From: Leptodontidium sp. MPI-SDFR-AT-0119
Lineage: Eukaryota > Ascomycota > Leotiomycetes > Helotiales > Leptodontidiaceae
Direction of reading: 5' to 3'
NCBI GenBank assembly: GCA_020726505.1
Contig: JAHLEZ010000024.1
Location: forward strand, 62,001-126,000
Length of the DNA stretch: 64,000 nucleotides
Shown: positions 13,912 through 24,278 of the stretch, in pieces
How the letters are laid out: each line of letters starts with the position of its first letter
Numbering within the stretch: the first letter of the stretch is position 1
Translations under genes and position numbers: made by a program
The notes under the pieces: generated by a model
What the model was told of the DNA's origin: nothing
What the model saw: only the letters and a program-made list of their open reading frames with translations
Database searches by the model: none

Positions 13912-14105
13912 TACAGGTATATATTTGTTTAAGTCTAAAGAGCTACTCTAAGGTATCGATAAGAGCTTTATATAAGAGACTCTCATCGTGGGCTAGTCCC
14001 GTATTAGCTAGCGTCGAGTGCTCCTATTTATGTCCTACAACCCCTGTTTTTGCCCGTCCTTCGTATTCACGTAATTCGCCGATTACGTGAATATTATTAT
14101 TCACA
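13912..14105 (-). repeat. Right LTR of Copia B
   Basis: 194-bp sequence matching the rejoined left LTR of Copia B. Its first TG has become TA, as RIP would do. It contains CGATTACGTGAATATTATTA near its end. Confidence 0.8.
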
Positions 14106-14450
14106 CAGTTTTACTACGCTAGCAAAAGTGTCTACGTAGTTAAGGCCATAGAGTTGCTCGAACCCTTTAGTAACGAATCTAGCTTTAAATTCGAGGAAAT
14201 TAAGTGATTCTTTGATTTTATACACCCACCTCGTTTTTAAAGGCTTATAAGCCTTGCTAGCGTCTTTTGGCACTATTTCCCAGGTCTCGTGACTTTCTAG
14301 GGAATTAGCTTCTTTTTCTATAGCTTTTAGCCAATAGTCCTTATCCCCTTGAGTGCCACTAGGAGCGCCCTCCTAAAGGCCTTATAAGGCACCCCTAAGC
14401 GATAGCCTAATTAAGCGAGAAACATAAAGTTTTAAGGCAGTCATTTAAAA
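14106..14450 (-). mobile_element. Copia reverse transcriptase fragment C
   Basis: The minus strand reads the N-terminal part of a Copia reverse transcriptase: DYWLKAIEKEANSLESHETW, then TRWVYKIKESLNFLEFKARF, then NYVDTFASVVKL. It has no stop over about 90 codons. Two stops appear further upstream (near 14365-14380). The frame ends exactly where the LTR of Copia B begins, so B or a recombination event cut it. Much less mutated than its neighbours. Confidence 0.75.
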
Positions 14451-15395
14451 CCCCTTATTTTATAACTAAATCGTGTTATTTTTTATAAAAGATTATAAAG
14501 TAATTTATTAATTTATAAAAATAAATATTATACTCTTTATATTTAAAGGTTAAGTAGGTTCTCTTACTTAATTAACTTATATTAGTAACTTTTTTAACTA
14601 AAGCTACTCTCTTCTTAAGTTAATTAAAAAACCTACCTCTTTTACACGTTACGTAGTTTACTTTTATTAATATTTTAATAAGTGTGTATTAATAAACTAG
14701 AACTTTAAAAGCGTCTCTAAATAGCCCTAAAACATATCTCTTATAAGAGCCCGGCGTATCCTTTTTATTTTCTATTTGTTAGTATTTAACTAAGGTTCGA
14801 TACTTAATATTAAGGTGACAAAGAATACAATAAGTGAAGTTTGATTAAGTATATTCCGTGTGTCCCTTTCGTACAAAAGGAAAAGCTACCTTAAATATAT
14901 CAAGTACTAAACCCCGTGACTTATATAAGTATTACTCGTATGAAACCAGGAGGCAAGGTATAAAACCAAGCTTCCTTCGGCCAAGAGAGACGACTATCTT
15001 TAGAAGCTGTCAGAGTAAGAGAATGCCCCTTAGCTAAGGCTATCCCAACACTATTAGTGACTTTATAAGTTATATCCGGAAATTGTCTTAATTATAAAAA
15101 GTGACTATTTTTATCTTATATTTAAAATATTTACTAATTAAAAGTGTGTATGTTTATTTTGAGTTAAACATTACTTAGTACTTACTACGTTATTATACTA
15201 ACAATTTAGGGACTTTAATTACTATCTTATTGTCCTTAATACGCTATATCGTCGGAGTCGTAGGGTTCTTTAAGAATTTAGGGTCGTTAAGGTATTACAA
15301 ATTAATATTTAGTTTAAGATTTAAAGAGGTTAAGTTATCGTTTTCGCTAAAGGCCTCTCTTACTTTATTATTAGTATTGAGATATTGGTGATTTC
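14450..15395. other. AT-rich decayed sequence, no gene
   Basis: Very AT-rich with no credible frame; the RIP-like dinucleotide bias continues. Probably the upstream part of the fragment C element, but I could not recognise any motif. Confidence 0.5.
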
Positions 15396-16038
15396 ATCCC
15401 CGTTTCTGGGGTAGTGTGGTCGCTGTTTTACCAACCCTTTCCACCTCGCTTAGGCGCTCCAACATCGAGCTACGAGCTCTAGCGCATTAGCCCACACGCC
15501 GCCTTAAGCACCTTCTAACCCGACAATTCCCCCTCGCTTATTCCAAGTCAATAATCATGACCCTCAGAACGCTGAGGGTTGACCACGACGAAAGGTTATC
15601 CACATGAGGGCCCTTAATACCCTGTTAAGGATGTATTTAAATTATTGGTCTCGCCGTCGTTTTTCTCCCATTTCCCTCGGTACTCATTGCCTCCTTACTA
15701 TCGAATTCTTCTTCCTCCATTCCCGTTCCCGTACCTTTTTACATTCCTAAACTACTAATCGAGGATTTATGAACTCGCACGATCGACGTATCGCCAGACT
15801 GGTTGTACACCGTAACAGGTGCCTCCAATTCCTTAAACACCACTACCCCACACTCAAAGCTGCCTAGGAGACGAAGTGGTATAGGCAGTACAGAGCAGCA
15901 CAACTTAGGATCAACTCCTTACGACGTCGTGAACAATCCTCTTCCCAGGACGATATCGTCCTTGACGGTCTGAGAAGCCTGACGTTGCAATAATCAACAA
16001 TCCTCGTTGTATCCTTGGTATTACCACCAAGTGACAGC
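15396..16038. other. Composition edge and 5' flank of the DUF3435 gene
   Basis: The RIP signature stops at about 15.4 kb and base composition becomes balanced. A short hairpin, CCCTCAGAACGCTGAGGG, lies at about 15561-15578. No coding region is recognised. If the next gene is a mobile-element captain, an element end should lie in this stretch, but I saw no target-site repeat I could pair. Confidence 0.45.
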
Positions 16039-18509
16039 ATGTCTCTTCCACCACAAAAGCTGCCTCGACGTCACGCCCAGCGTAGGACTCTTTACTATGG
16101 CCGTCATAAAACCCCTCCGTTGGATTTATCTAGTGCTGAGAATCCTCAAGCAATCAAACCGCAGGCCAAGAAAAGGCAGAAGGTGCCCATTTCTGATGCC
16201 AACGACTCCAGCGCCGCCTCTGATTCTGACTCCGATTCCGACTCTGACTCTGGCTACAGCTCCCACCGTTACCTCGATTCAGAAGCCGAGCATTATCGGA
16301 AGATCAGGGCCGAGTTCGTAGTCGCCGGCCCAAATCTAGCAAACCCCTGTGACGAGACAAAGGCGATGATGAAAAGAGAAGAACAGATGTGGAAACTGTA
16401 GGTCGCTATTGTCGTTTAACATTATATACTTACTAATGGCGGCACTTTAGGTATTGCAAGAAAATAAGGAAGGGAGATCCGGTGGCTGCTCTTAAAGGTG
16501 CAACCGCGGAAGACTTCAAGACGTTCCTTGTCTGGCGGAAGGAAAGGAAGAATTCGCGTATTAAGAGGCAGGCAACTATGTTAACGTACTGGCACGTACT
16601 TAGCATGAACTACTAACGCACAGCAAAGCGCTACATAGATGAGGGGATTCTGGCAGACCTCCGCAATGTTTGTTGCTAGTCTTTTTTAGAAAATTAATAA
16701 TGCTAATAAATTTATAGTGGATTCCTACACTTGGTCTCGATGATTCAGAAGTCGAGAAGTCTGCCCTGTACGTAGAGGACCTGTGTGTTCTTTAAAACGG
16801 TCTCTAGGTTCGTGATCAAGAGAAATTTCCTCATGAACGACTCCGAGTGTAGGAGTCCCCGATTAATATTTTCGCTGGCTGTACGTCTATAAGGCCTGCG
16901 GCTTTGGTTGGGAAGATACCCCTCTTGTACGAAGATATTGAGTTTCAAGTCTTCCCTCCCCTGATAAAAGGACGGCGGCCTGCTGTACGGCTCATCCTTA
17001 ACCTTCAACACATCAAGCGGTCAGGTGGAAAGAAGAAGCCGTAAGTGCATATTTATTTTCCTTCTAATGCTTGCTTGAATTGTCTGATCTTATATAGGAA
17101 AAAGTTCACGTTCCGCGACGATGAAAGTATAATTTGCTGCCCAGTCATATTCATCATGGCTTTGGCTATTGCAGACAACGCATTTAAGAACAAATTCACA
17201 TCACTACGACAGATCTACGATCTTGTTGTTCCGAAAGGAACAGATCGTATTCGTTTGAAATGGGACGACGACTGGGCAAAACGACCTATTTTCCGTGACG
17301 TCGAGCATACGACAACTAAAGTCCAGATATCGAAGACGAAATCATTTACATACGAGAAGCACCGGTACTACTTCATTCGTCTTGGCCGCACCTGTCGTTT
17401 CAGGAACCGGCTCCAATGGTATGACTTGCGAAGAGGATCCGGGAAACGGTTGAATGGTGAGAACGATCTTCTGTGTGACCCTTACCGATACAGATTTACT
17501 AAAGGCGAACGATATAGAGGCACTGACCCCCGAGGAGAGAAGACACGCCATGGGAAACAGTGGGGACGTATATGAACGACATTACATGCCCTCGTTTATT
17601 GACGCCGACTGTCAAGCCATTTACCTTGGAACTACTCGCCGCGAGGATCTTATTCGAGCTGTCGGCCGCCTTGAACGTCATGATGATGCCCCGGATAAGC
17701 TGAATGACACACAAAAAAAGGAGATTTCGAACTATCCATATATCCTGAAAAAGGTGAAAGCCCGGAAGAGCTACGCGCTTAAGATAAAGGAAGACGGCTA
17801 CTCTATAATCAAGGCAGTTAAGGGTACGTTCTGGTATAAGAAACACCACGAAGCTTAACGCAAGATTAACTACAAGAAAAACAAATTAAGAAATGAGCTA
17901 CTCGACAATGTAATTAACAACTTCCACGAAACCGTTCACGTCGATGAAGTAGATCGCCAGATGCGGGGCATTCTTCCCGATACAGAAGTGCTCACGCCGT
18001 CGACTATCGAGTATGAGCTCGAGGAGCGGGCCACGGTCGCCAAGCTACTCTTTCAACCGCTTGATGAGCTTCATGAGGATCAAGTTTTCGATATACGAGT
18101 CCAACTTGTCCATGCTCTGGCGCAGCTCTGCCACCGCCAAGAAACACCTCGCCAGTTCAAAGCAGTGCAGTCAAAACGGCAATCCAAGACACGCCATTCG
18201 TATGCTGGTACGGACGACGACGACGACGAGATTCCTCAAGAGGAAGGAGGTAACACATTGGAAGGAGTTCAGGGAACGCAGACGGTGGACGAGAGGCTAC
18301 ACACAGACTCCACACTGTACTGCCCATTTTGCGAACGGGGCCCATTTTCACGCAAAGATAGTCTGGGGAGGCATGTTCGAGTTCAGCATCTTCAGAGACG
18401 GTTGGCCAATGGCGGCTTCTTGTGTCCTTTTAAAGGATGCTCGGCTGTCATGGGCAATTCTGTACACTTTTTAAGCCACACAGCACGTCAGCATGAGGTG
18501 TTGCTCTAA
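16039..18509 (+). pseudogene. DUF3435 tyrosine recombinase (Starship-captain superfamily), with stops
   Basis: Apparent exons are 16039-16397, 16451-16667, 16718-17040, 17098-17456 and 17518-18509. All four introns are GT-AG and frame-compatible. The N-terminus has a Ser/Asp-rich stretch. Core motifs fit tyrosine recombinases: TSIRPAAL (candidate first catalytic Arg), YDLRRGSGKRLN, then RHAMGNSGDVYERHYMP with a candidate Tyr. The usual His of MGH is Asn here. The C-terminus has Cys/His zinc-finger-like pairs (CPFCERGPFSRKDSLGRHV). Five in-frame stops lie at 16614, 16793, 16805, 16850 and 17856. Each can be explained by a C:G-to-T:A change (CAA/CAG to TAA/TAG, TGG to TAG), and no frameshift is needed. 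In the family such enzymes excise and insert giant mobile elements. Whether this one was a captain is inference; non-captain DUF3435 genes also exist. Confidence 0.75.
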
Positions 18510-19565
18510 TTGTGTATCATTCGCATCTCTCGCAAGCAGGATCATTGTACCCAATATAAAGGGAAGGTAGATGGTTAGATTGCACATTTCTAGATTAAGG
18601 TAGTAGAATGCAAATGAAAAGAATTCCTCTTTAGTAACTCATTCATCCAAAGGTTTGCGTAGCATGCCCTCTCTGAAAAAGACCAAAAATCCACCAAGCA
18701 CTACCCCTGGCCTGCTGCGATCTCTGACCACCACGAAACGCTCCTCGAAGCGCTCCTTGAAGCCTGCCTGCCCTCATCGACAAACACTCCAATCCGGAAT
18801 GCAGGCGGCGCTGCATGTTGCTCCCTGGAGAAGCTTGGTCTTTATAATGCAGCGCGAAGAGCATGTCGAGATCTGGAAGTACCTTCAATATTTGATTGCG
18901 GTCTTTTCATCCTCCCTGGGAAGTAGTGAGCAGATTACTTTGACTTTGCTGATCATGGGGGTCATCAGCATTTGCGAGCTTCTGCGTCCCACCACCTTGA
19001 CGTGATCACGTCCTCACGAGAAGCCCCAGACCCCATGTCGGCGATGGCGAAGCTGGCGGAAGTTGTAGCAGGTGGTAGCTGTAGCGGAGAAGCAGGCTTC
19101 TGTTGGAAACCCTCGAATGGATTCAGTTCTTGTATCAAGTCGATGGACGAGGTCAGAGGGTGATGAGAGAGACGATGAAGGAGGAGAGGATGATAAGACT
19201 TATGTATCGGTGTTCGGTACTTCACCCTCTGCCAGTTGAGAAGCCTGAGCTTGTGCGCATTGCCCAGTGTGACATAGGCAGTATGGCGACACCGTGGCCT
19301 CAAGTGGCAGCATGGCCCAACGACCCCCGAGAGCATGCTGCATACCTCAGCGATTACCTCAGGAAAGCACTCGGCTGTATCGACTCTACCGGAGTATATT
19401 ATTATGTAATCCAAACTAATTTATAATTTGCATTCTTAATTATATATATATTAATATTCCAAATTTAAAGTTTTATAAAATTCTATTAATTTTTGATATA
19501 ATTAGAGAGGGTCGAAAATCGCTGTTTTTGCGGTAAAAGGGTGCGCGGAATGGTGGGGTGGGGAC
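18510..19565. other. No recognised gene
   Basis: Open frames occur on both strands (plus 18655-19005 and 19103-19426; minus 18965-19414) but none carries a motif I know. The plus frame at 19103-19426 has the more protein-like composition. It could be a decayed gene. Confidence 0.3.
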
Positions 19566-19832
19566 TTACGAGCCTGGGTTCCAAAGTCCGTGTTTTTAGC
19601 GACATTTTCAGGCCCTACCCAACCTAGGTCGCCATCTTTACTACAACAAAACAAAACAACCACATATTATGTAGTCTTTCAACTCACAAGTATCGTAAAT
19701 GAACAGCTCTTGTTAACTAAAATCTAATTAAAATTTTAATTTTCTTGAAAATCAAATGCCAAGAATTTGCTTGAGCGGTGGGTTTGTTAGCGAATGCCTT
19801 AAAAACACGGACTTTGGGTCCCAGGCTCGTTA
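19566..19832. mobile_element. MITE-like element with 33-bp inverted repeats
   Basis: TTACGAGCCTGGGTTCCAAA at 19566 continues to 19598. Its imperfect inverse lies at 19800-19832, about 29 of 33 bases matching. The 200-bp interior is AT-rich and non-coding. TA lies near both ends, which hints at Tc1/mariner-type mobilisation, but the exact duplication is not clear. Confidence 0.55.
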
Positions 19833-19844
19833 GAGTGGAATTGA

Positions 19845-19876
19845 TTTCTCATTGATTGATTGATTGATTGATTCCT
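19845..19876. repeat. ATTG microsatellite
   Basis: Short uninterrupted run of the tetranucleotide ATTG/TGAT just right of the MITE-like element. Confidence 0.8.
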
Positions 19877-20885
19877 TTTAACGTGCTGTGTAAGTCGATG
19901 ACTATAGTAGCACGGCTAGGACCCTCAGGCCTAGCGATCCGGTGAGGTGGGGTCTTATATACAAAGTCTGAGAGTAAAAAATAAGGAAGGCAGGAGCACA
20001 AAGTGCCCTGAAGGGATTGTACTAGCCAAGCCCTAACATACTTCCCCTAAAAACCTCTCATGTATTCCCGGAGACATTGGGGATCAGGTCCCAAGCAGGC
20101 CCTTCCACCTGCTGCATAACCAAAGTAGACATCTGTTCTCCTCTCCCTTCTCTCCTACTGCCTCTACTCCGCAAGCAGCCTTTCCCCTAACCCCCTCAAC
20201 CCCTTTCCTTCCAAATATACCGTATTTTCCCTACTTAACCCTCTGCCAACCCCACACAAGACTTTCCTCCTCGGTGGTGTCCCCTCCACTTTCGGGTATG
20301 TATATGTCGATATAGCCGGGCGCACCAAGACAGGCGGGAGAGGTAGTATGATATATAGAGAACCGAAGGTCGAAAGAGCCACAGGAAAGAGAGCCTTTTG
20401 TCGTACACGCAGTAGAGTCGAACCGAAGTGAAAAACTCTGCGTCGCTACCCCAGAGGGCTCCGACCGATCGATCGTACTAGGCAATCAGTTCCACTGAAC
20501 ACCTCGGTGTGGTCCTGTTCCCTACACAGGTAGTCGGTTTCGATCTTTCGTTGATTCTGTGCTTTGTCGTGGTGGCTGCCTCTGTTTTGTGGCCACGGTG
20601 GCCACAACTCCAGCCGATTGTGACCCAATCTTAGCTCTGCAGATACTCAAAAGAGTACTGGAGGTTCGTAGGATGCACCGCGTACAGGTGTTGAGTCGTC
20701 GCATCCCTTTTCTCATTGATAGTCTACCAAGTAGTATCTTTTACTTGGGAACGAGGTGCCCAAACCGTCTTATTAGGCCTGCACCTGCTGCTCCACCTCG
20801 AAGTGATGCGGTAGAAGATTCGTCGGCATAGGGTACGCGAAATCCTGGATGATACGGATTAGTTACATGCGGGTTCGACGCCAGT
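19877..20885. other. No recognised gene
   Basis: Several overlapping short frames on both strands (for example plus 20559-20831, minus 20446-20716) show no known motif. Nothing else is visible. Confidence 0.3.
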
Positions 20886-21158
20886 TCAACTTACAATTTC
20901 TGCCTTCACTGGCCACCAAGATTCGTCATCGATTGAACGGTATGAGGTGACTCGGCCCCGCCGACGAATAAACAGAGCTACCTCAAACCCAGGAAGTTGG
21001 CCTAGTTCGTGCGCTTTCTTAACCAATGTTTTCTTCCTCCCCGAAGCCCCTTTATACGGATTCCTTCTTTTTGTCATCGTATTGCGACACAGGATATACT
21101 CTGTAGAGAAATAGGATGCCTTACAACGTTTATACATGTAAGAAGTTGAGGAGATCAT
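20886..21158 (-). CDS. MADS-box-like small protein
   Basis: 90 codons. The middle resembles the MADS (SRF-type) DNA-binding core seen in small fungal proteins: GRKKTLVKKAHELGQL, then FEVALFIRRRGRVTSYRS, then DESWWP. The basic K/R-rich face, the KKAHEL helix and the VALFI strand fit the family. The first 27 residues do not look like the family, so the true start may be the Met at about residue 28 (TKRRNPYKGAS). The end is short compared with most MADS proteins and may be truncated. It lies between two DUF3435 genes on the opposite strand. MADS proteins bind CArG-type DNA; its target is unknown. It might also be a relic. Confidence 0.45.
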   Translation of the reverse strand: MISSTSYMYKRCKASYFSTEYILCRNTMTKRRNPYKGASGRKKTLVKKAHELGQLPGFEVALFIRRRGRVTSYRSIDDESWWPVKAEIVS

Positions 21159-21164
21159 CTCTTA

Positions 21165-21325
21165 GCCCTCTGATACGTGATGGTATCATTGCTTTATTAC
21201 TAAATTTTGAGGAGGTTACCATCTCGTTATTTGATTGTTGTCAGCTAGTGGTGGTGATACCATCAGAATATTGACCCCCTACAGAAACCGGGGGTAATTT
21301 ACCACCACTACGAGTCAGTGGCGAA
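21165..21325. repeat. Nested inverted repeats
   Basis: TGATGGTATCA near 21178 pairs with TGATACCATCA near 21253. TAGTGGTGGT near 21246 pairs with ACCACCACTA near 21300. ACCCCC and GGGGGT form a further small stem between them. No coding frame spans this stretch. It could be a transposon end or a structured regulatory stretch. Confidence 0.5.
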
Positions 21326-21599
21326 CAACTATTTGCTTCCCTAACTCCCTAAATAGAAGACTAAGCTTATCACCAAAAGCATTCCATCAAACCATCCGTG
21401 ACCTGCCTGATGACCACAACTTGAGGGTAGATGGTCCCGCATTGATATGATCACACGGGGATAAATAAGGATGGCATTAATACAACGCAGAGCACTTCGG
21501 CATTGACTTTGGCACGCTTGATTCTGGAGGAAATAGGGGCGTTGTTCGATGGGAAAGATTCATATGAAGCTGCGCAGGTGGTGATTTAGGATGAAGATG

Positions 21600-22440
21600 T
21601 AGAATTCGAATTAGGATCTAGCTGAATTCGCGCGAGTCCTTCTAGCTACGACCGAGATGACTTTTGGCATCGGATGGCTCCGAGTCCAACTCGTCCTATT
21701 CTGTCAGCTTGCAGGTATCACAGGCAATCGACCGGAGGCTCTGGTTGAGCTCCGGTATCGACACCTGAAGTTGACCTTGATTCGAGATCCCGACGGAGGT
21801 GGTCGCCCTCGTCTTTTTGTTGAACTGACGCCCGAATTCACGAAGTGATATCTCGGCTCCAAAGATATGTACGTTCCCTTCCTTCGCCTCTAGCTACACT
21901 GATCTATTTTGCTGACTCTTGCCAGGAACGAATTCAAAATTTCCGAGATTATCTACGATCCAACCCTTGTGCTCAGCCCGCACGTCTTCCTCCTCGGCAT
22001 GCTATTCAAGGCTCATGCATTCAAGTCTCCGAGTATTGATTGTCCGGAAAGGTTATACAGCCTCAAAGTCCTCAAGGGACTTAATGAGCAGCCACTGCCA
22101 CTACGAGACGAGATGAACGACGAGTTCATCTTCTGTGAGGCGGTTCGTGAAGCACAAGGCGTTCGTATTGCTCGCGAGCTGTAGCTCTCATCTGGGTCGG
22201 TACGGTACAACCTCCGAGATGGGTCAGCCAAAGGGCTGAATGAAAGTCGTAAGTGCCCGATCCTCCATGGCTCAGGCATCATACTGACTTAAGGTCTCCA
22301 ACCAGCGGACGTTAGCGATTCGCTTCAGAATAAAATCCTGCAGCATGCAAGTATCGGCACTTTCTTGAAACACTACCTCAATGACATCAACGTTGACCTT
22401 CAGGGCGTGTACTCGGTACTGTAGTTTCAAAAGTCTGAAC
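21600..22440 (+). pseudogene. Second DUF3435 tyrosine recombinase, 5' truncated
   Basis: The plus strand reads a DUF3435 core: AGITGNRPEALVELRYRHLK, then VELTPEFTK, then EIIYDPTLVLSPHVFLLGML, and a C-terminal recombinase signature VSDSLQNKILQHASIGTFLK followed by HYL and INVDLQ. Two introns fit (about 21869-21928, donor GTACGT and acceptor CCAG; about 22249-22311, donor GTAAGT and acceptor CCAG). In-frame stops occur at about 21847 (TGA) and 22182 (TAG), both of the C-to-T type. The N-terminal half is not recognisable upstream of 21600. The sequence differs from the gene at 16039-18509 and lacks the zinc-finger tail, so it is another family branch, not a duplicate. Family role: DNA integration and excision. 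Confidence 0.7.
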
Positions 22441-22738
22441 TACAGATTATGACTGGAAAGCCGACGGGGGGTTTGCTAGACAAAGCCCATGCATGATATG
22501 GTAGGTGCGTAGGCCGCAATCTTATTCCCTAGTTCAGACTTTCGAGAACGCCGAGTAGCGTGGAATTGATGATTTCAAAGCGTTAATTGTCAAAAGTCAA
22601 AAGTATTAAAAATGCAGGGTTTATGTACTCCATTTGAAATCCGGTTTCTGTGTTGAGCTTCCAAGTACTTAAACCCCGTAGGTTCAAGTTTCAACTCATC
22701 CACCAAAACCCTCTTAAACAACCAACACTTTATCGACA
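22441..22738. other. Intergenic
   Basis: No gene or repeat recognised. It is the 5' flank of the TRI14-like pseudogene; CCAACACTTTATCGACA precedes its ATG. Confidence 0.4.
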
Positions 22739-23866
22739 ATGTTACATTCTATCTCTTCGTTATTTCTCACGGCGGCTGCCTTACGAGGGGCCTCGGCTTT
22801 CCCAAGCACTCGGTTCGGAGCCAAAAATATATTGGGATCTTGTCCCCCGTTCAAAGGCAACTTCACCATTGAGCAATTCCAACTATACCCCGAGAACGGG
22901 GTATTCGACCTCAACTCGTGTCTTCTCTACGTGTCGTAAGTCACTTCTCTAGGAGCATGAAGACATCCAATTTGAACTAACATAGACAGAAATCTCTACA
23001 ATGGCACGATGTCAATCATCGACCCCTACAAGAGAGCAGTGGTCGACATCATTGAATTCCCTGGCATATCCCACACCCCCGGGCTTTTCGTCTCCGGTCT
23101 CGAAATCGACACGCGAACCGGCCTCATCGCTATCCTCGCTAACTCTGGAGCTGCCTTCGTAACTTAACCGGCAGGCTCCGACATCTCCGGCCCGAATATC
23201 GTCATGCTCTGGGACCCCATGACCAAGAAAGAGCTTTGGAGAATCAACCTCACAGACACCAGTAAGGGAGTGTATGGCGGTATTGCGGATGTTGAGCTGG
23301 ATCCTGCTGGAAATATTTATGTCAATGGCATGTTTCCGGGTACCATTATAAAGCTGGAGAAATGCGGCAGGGACAAAGTTCCGAAGGTGGAGGAGTGGTT
23401 TCTAAGTCAGCCCCGGAATACCCGGAGGGTTGGTCGCGAAAGACTGGACCCTCCTAACACACAACAATGCTGACGGACAGCTCCTAAAATTCGACATGCG
23501 CTCTTCTGTAGGAACACCCGTCGCCATCCCGATGACCCCCAACACCATATTCCTGGACTCGGACGCTAGCTACCTGCCCCCGAAATACAACAATACCGTT
23601 TGGCTCGTCGCGGGCGGACCTGAAATCAGGGTATTAAGAAGCAAAGATGGGCAGTGGAATGAGGCAGAGTTTCTGGGGACTGTAGAAAAGGCTTCTCTCG
23701 GTTTACTCCCTAATCACTTAGCAACGGCAGTAGTGTAGATTGGTCAAGGGTTGAACATGTTGACGGTACACATCGGAGATGGGGTTGACGCCGTCTCAGG
23801 AGGGAACAGGACTGCATTTCCATTCATCGACACCACAGATCAGGCGGAGAAGTTGCTTTCAATATG
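22739..23866 (+). pseudogene. Secreted TRI14-like six-bladed propeller protein, disrupted
   Basis: Starts with a signal peptide (MLHSISSLFLTAAALRGASA). A 54-nt GT-AG intron lies at 22936-22989. The following sequence resembles the fungal TRI14-like/SMP-30-type beta-propeller family, with motifs such as DIIEFPGISHTPGLF, GPNIVMLWDP and GGIADVELDPAGNIYVNG. It is broken by an in-frame stop near 23165, a one-base frame change near 23425 and a further stop near 23737. After that the same frame runs to about 23866. Full length would be about 350 residues, normal for the family. TRI14 itself is linked to virulence in trichothecene producers, with no known reaction; no other TRI gene is nearby. The family call is from motif recall. 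Confidence 0.55.
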
Positions 23867-24278
23867 AGCCGTCGGTGCGAGCGATTGGTTGATTTGTTTG
23901 ATTTATTCCCATTGGCTGTGCAGTGCCGCTTGCCCTATGTAGCCCCAGTAATAGATAGTCTACACCAATCATGTGAAACCTGTCCGGCTTGGGTCCGAGA
24001 ATCATCCTGCGGCACACAGCACCTTCTGGAGTGTCTTGATTACCCCCCTTTAAAGGCCAAACCGTTGGGAGTGTGGAAATGGGCAGATCGATATGAGGAA
24101 ACGACACGTGATAAGATATTCTTGAATTGCTTGAGTTGCGACTACCTAGGAGCTTAAGGCTCTATACTTTGGTACAAGCCTCTTTTTTCCCCATATTCTA
24201 GTCCGTGCGTACTTGTAGAAGATTCTATGTAACAAGGTGTTTGAGAGATACTTGGCAATGCTGCTTTTATTGAATTTC
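23867..24278. other. No recognised gene
   Basis: A 97-codon plus-strand frame (23864-24157) has several Cys pairs but matches no family I know and is probably chance. Confidence 0.3.

Larger units (their letters stand above)
5423..14105 (-). mobile_element. RIP-degraded Copia element B with two nested insertions
   Basis: Two related LTRs bound this minus-strand Copia: the left one at 5423-7130 (split by an insertion) and the right one at 13912-14105 (194 bp). Both share TGCAGG/TACAGG starts and TTACA/TCACA ends, and their differences are transitions. Inside, the minus strand reads an RT box of the Y-x-D-D type with its Tyr codon mutated to TAA (about 9103-9114). The Copia C-terminus, including NPADAITKSKA, is near 7200-7260. 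With the inserts at 5438-6946 and 7753-8733 removed, the element would be about 6.2 kb. The sequences outside the two LTRs (CGACA and CAGTT) do not match, so no target duplication is visible and the LTRs may come from different copies. Many stops; dead. Confidence 0.75.

Noticed and set aside
17045..17575. Single 176-codon ORF as a separate gene
   Set aside because: It is an exon of the DUF3435 gene plus intron readthrough at both ends; the conserved frame continues after the intron at 17457-17517.
15396..22440. Calling a complete Starship
   Set aside because: No paired target-site repeat or right boundary was found, and both DUF3435 genes are broken; kept as a hypothesis only.
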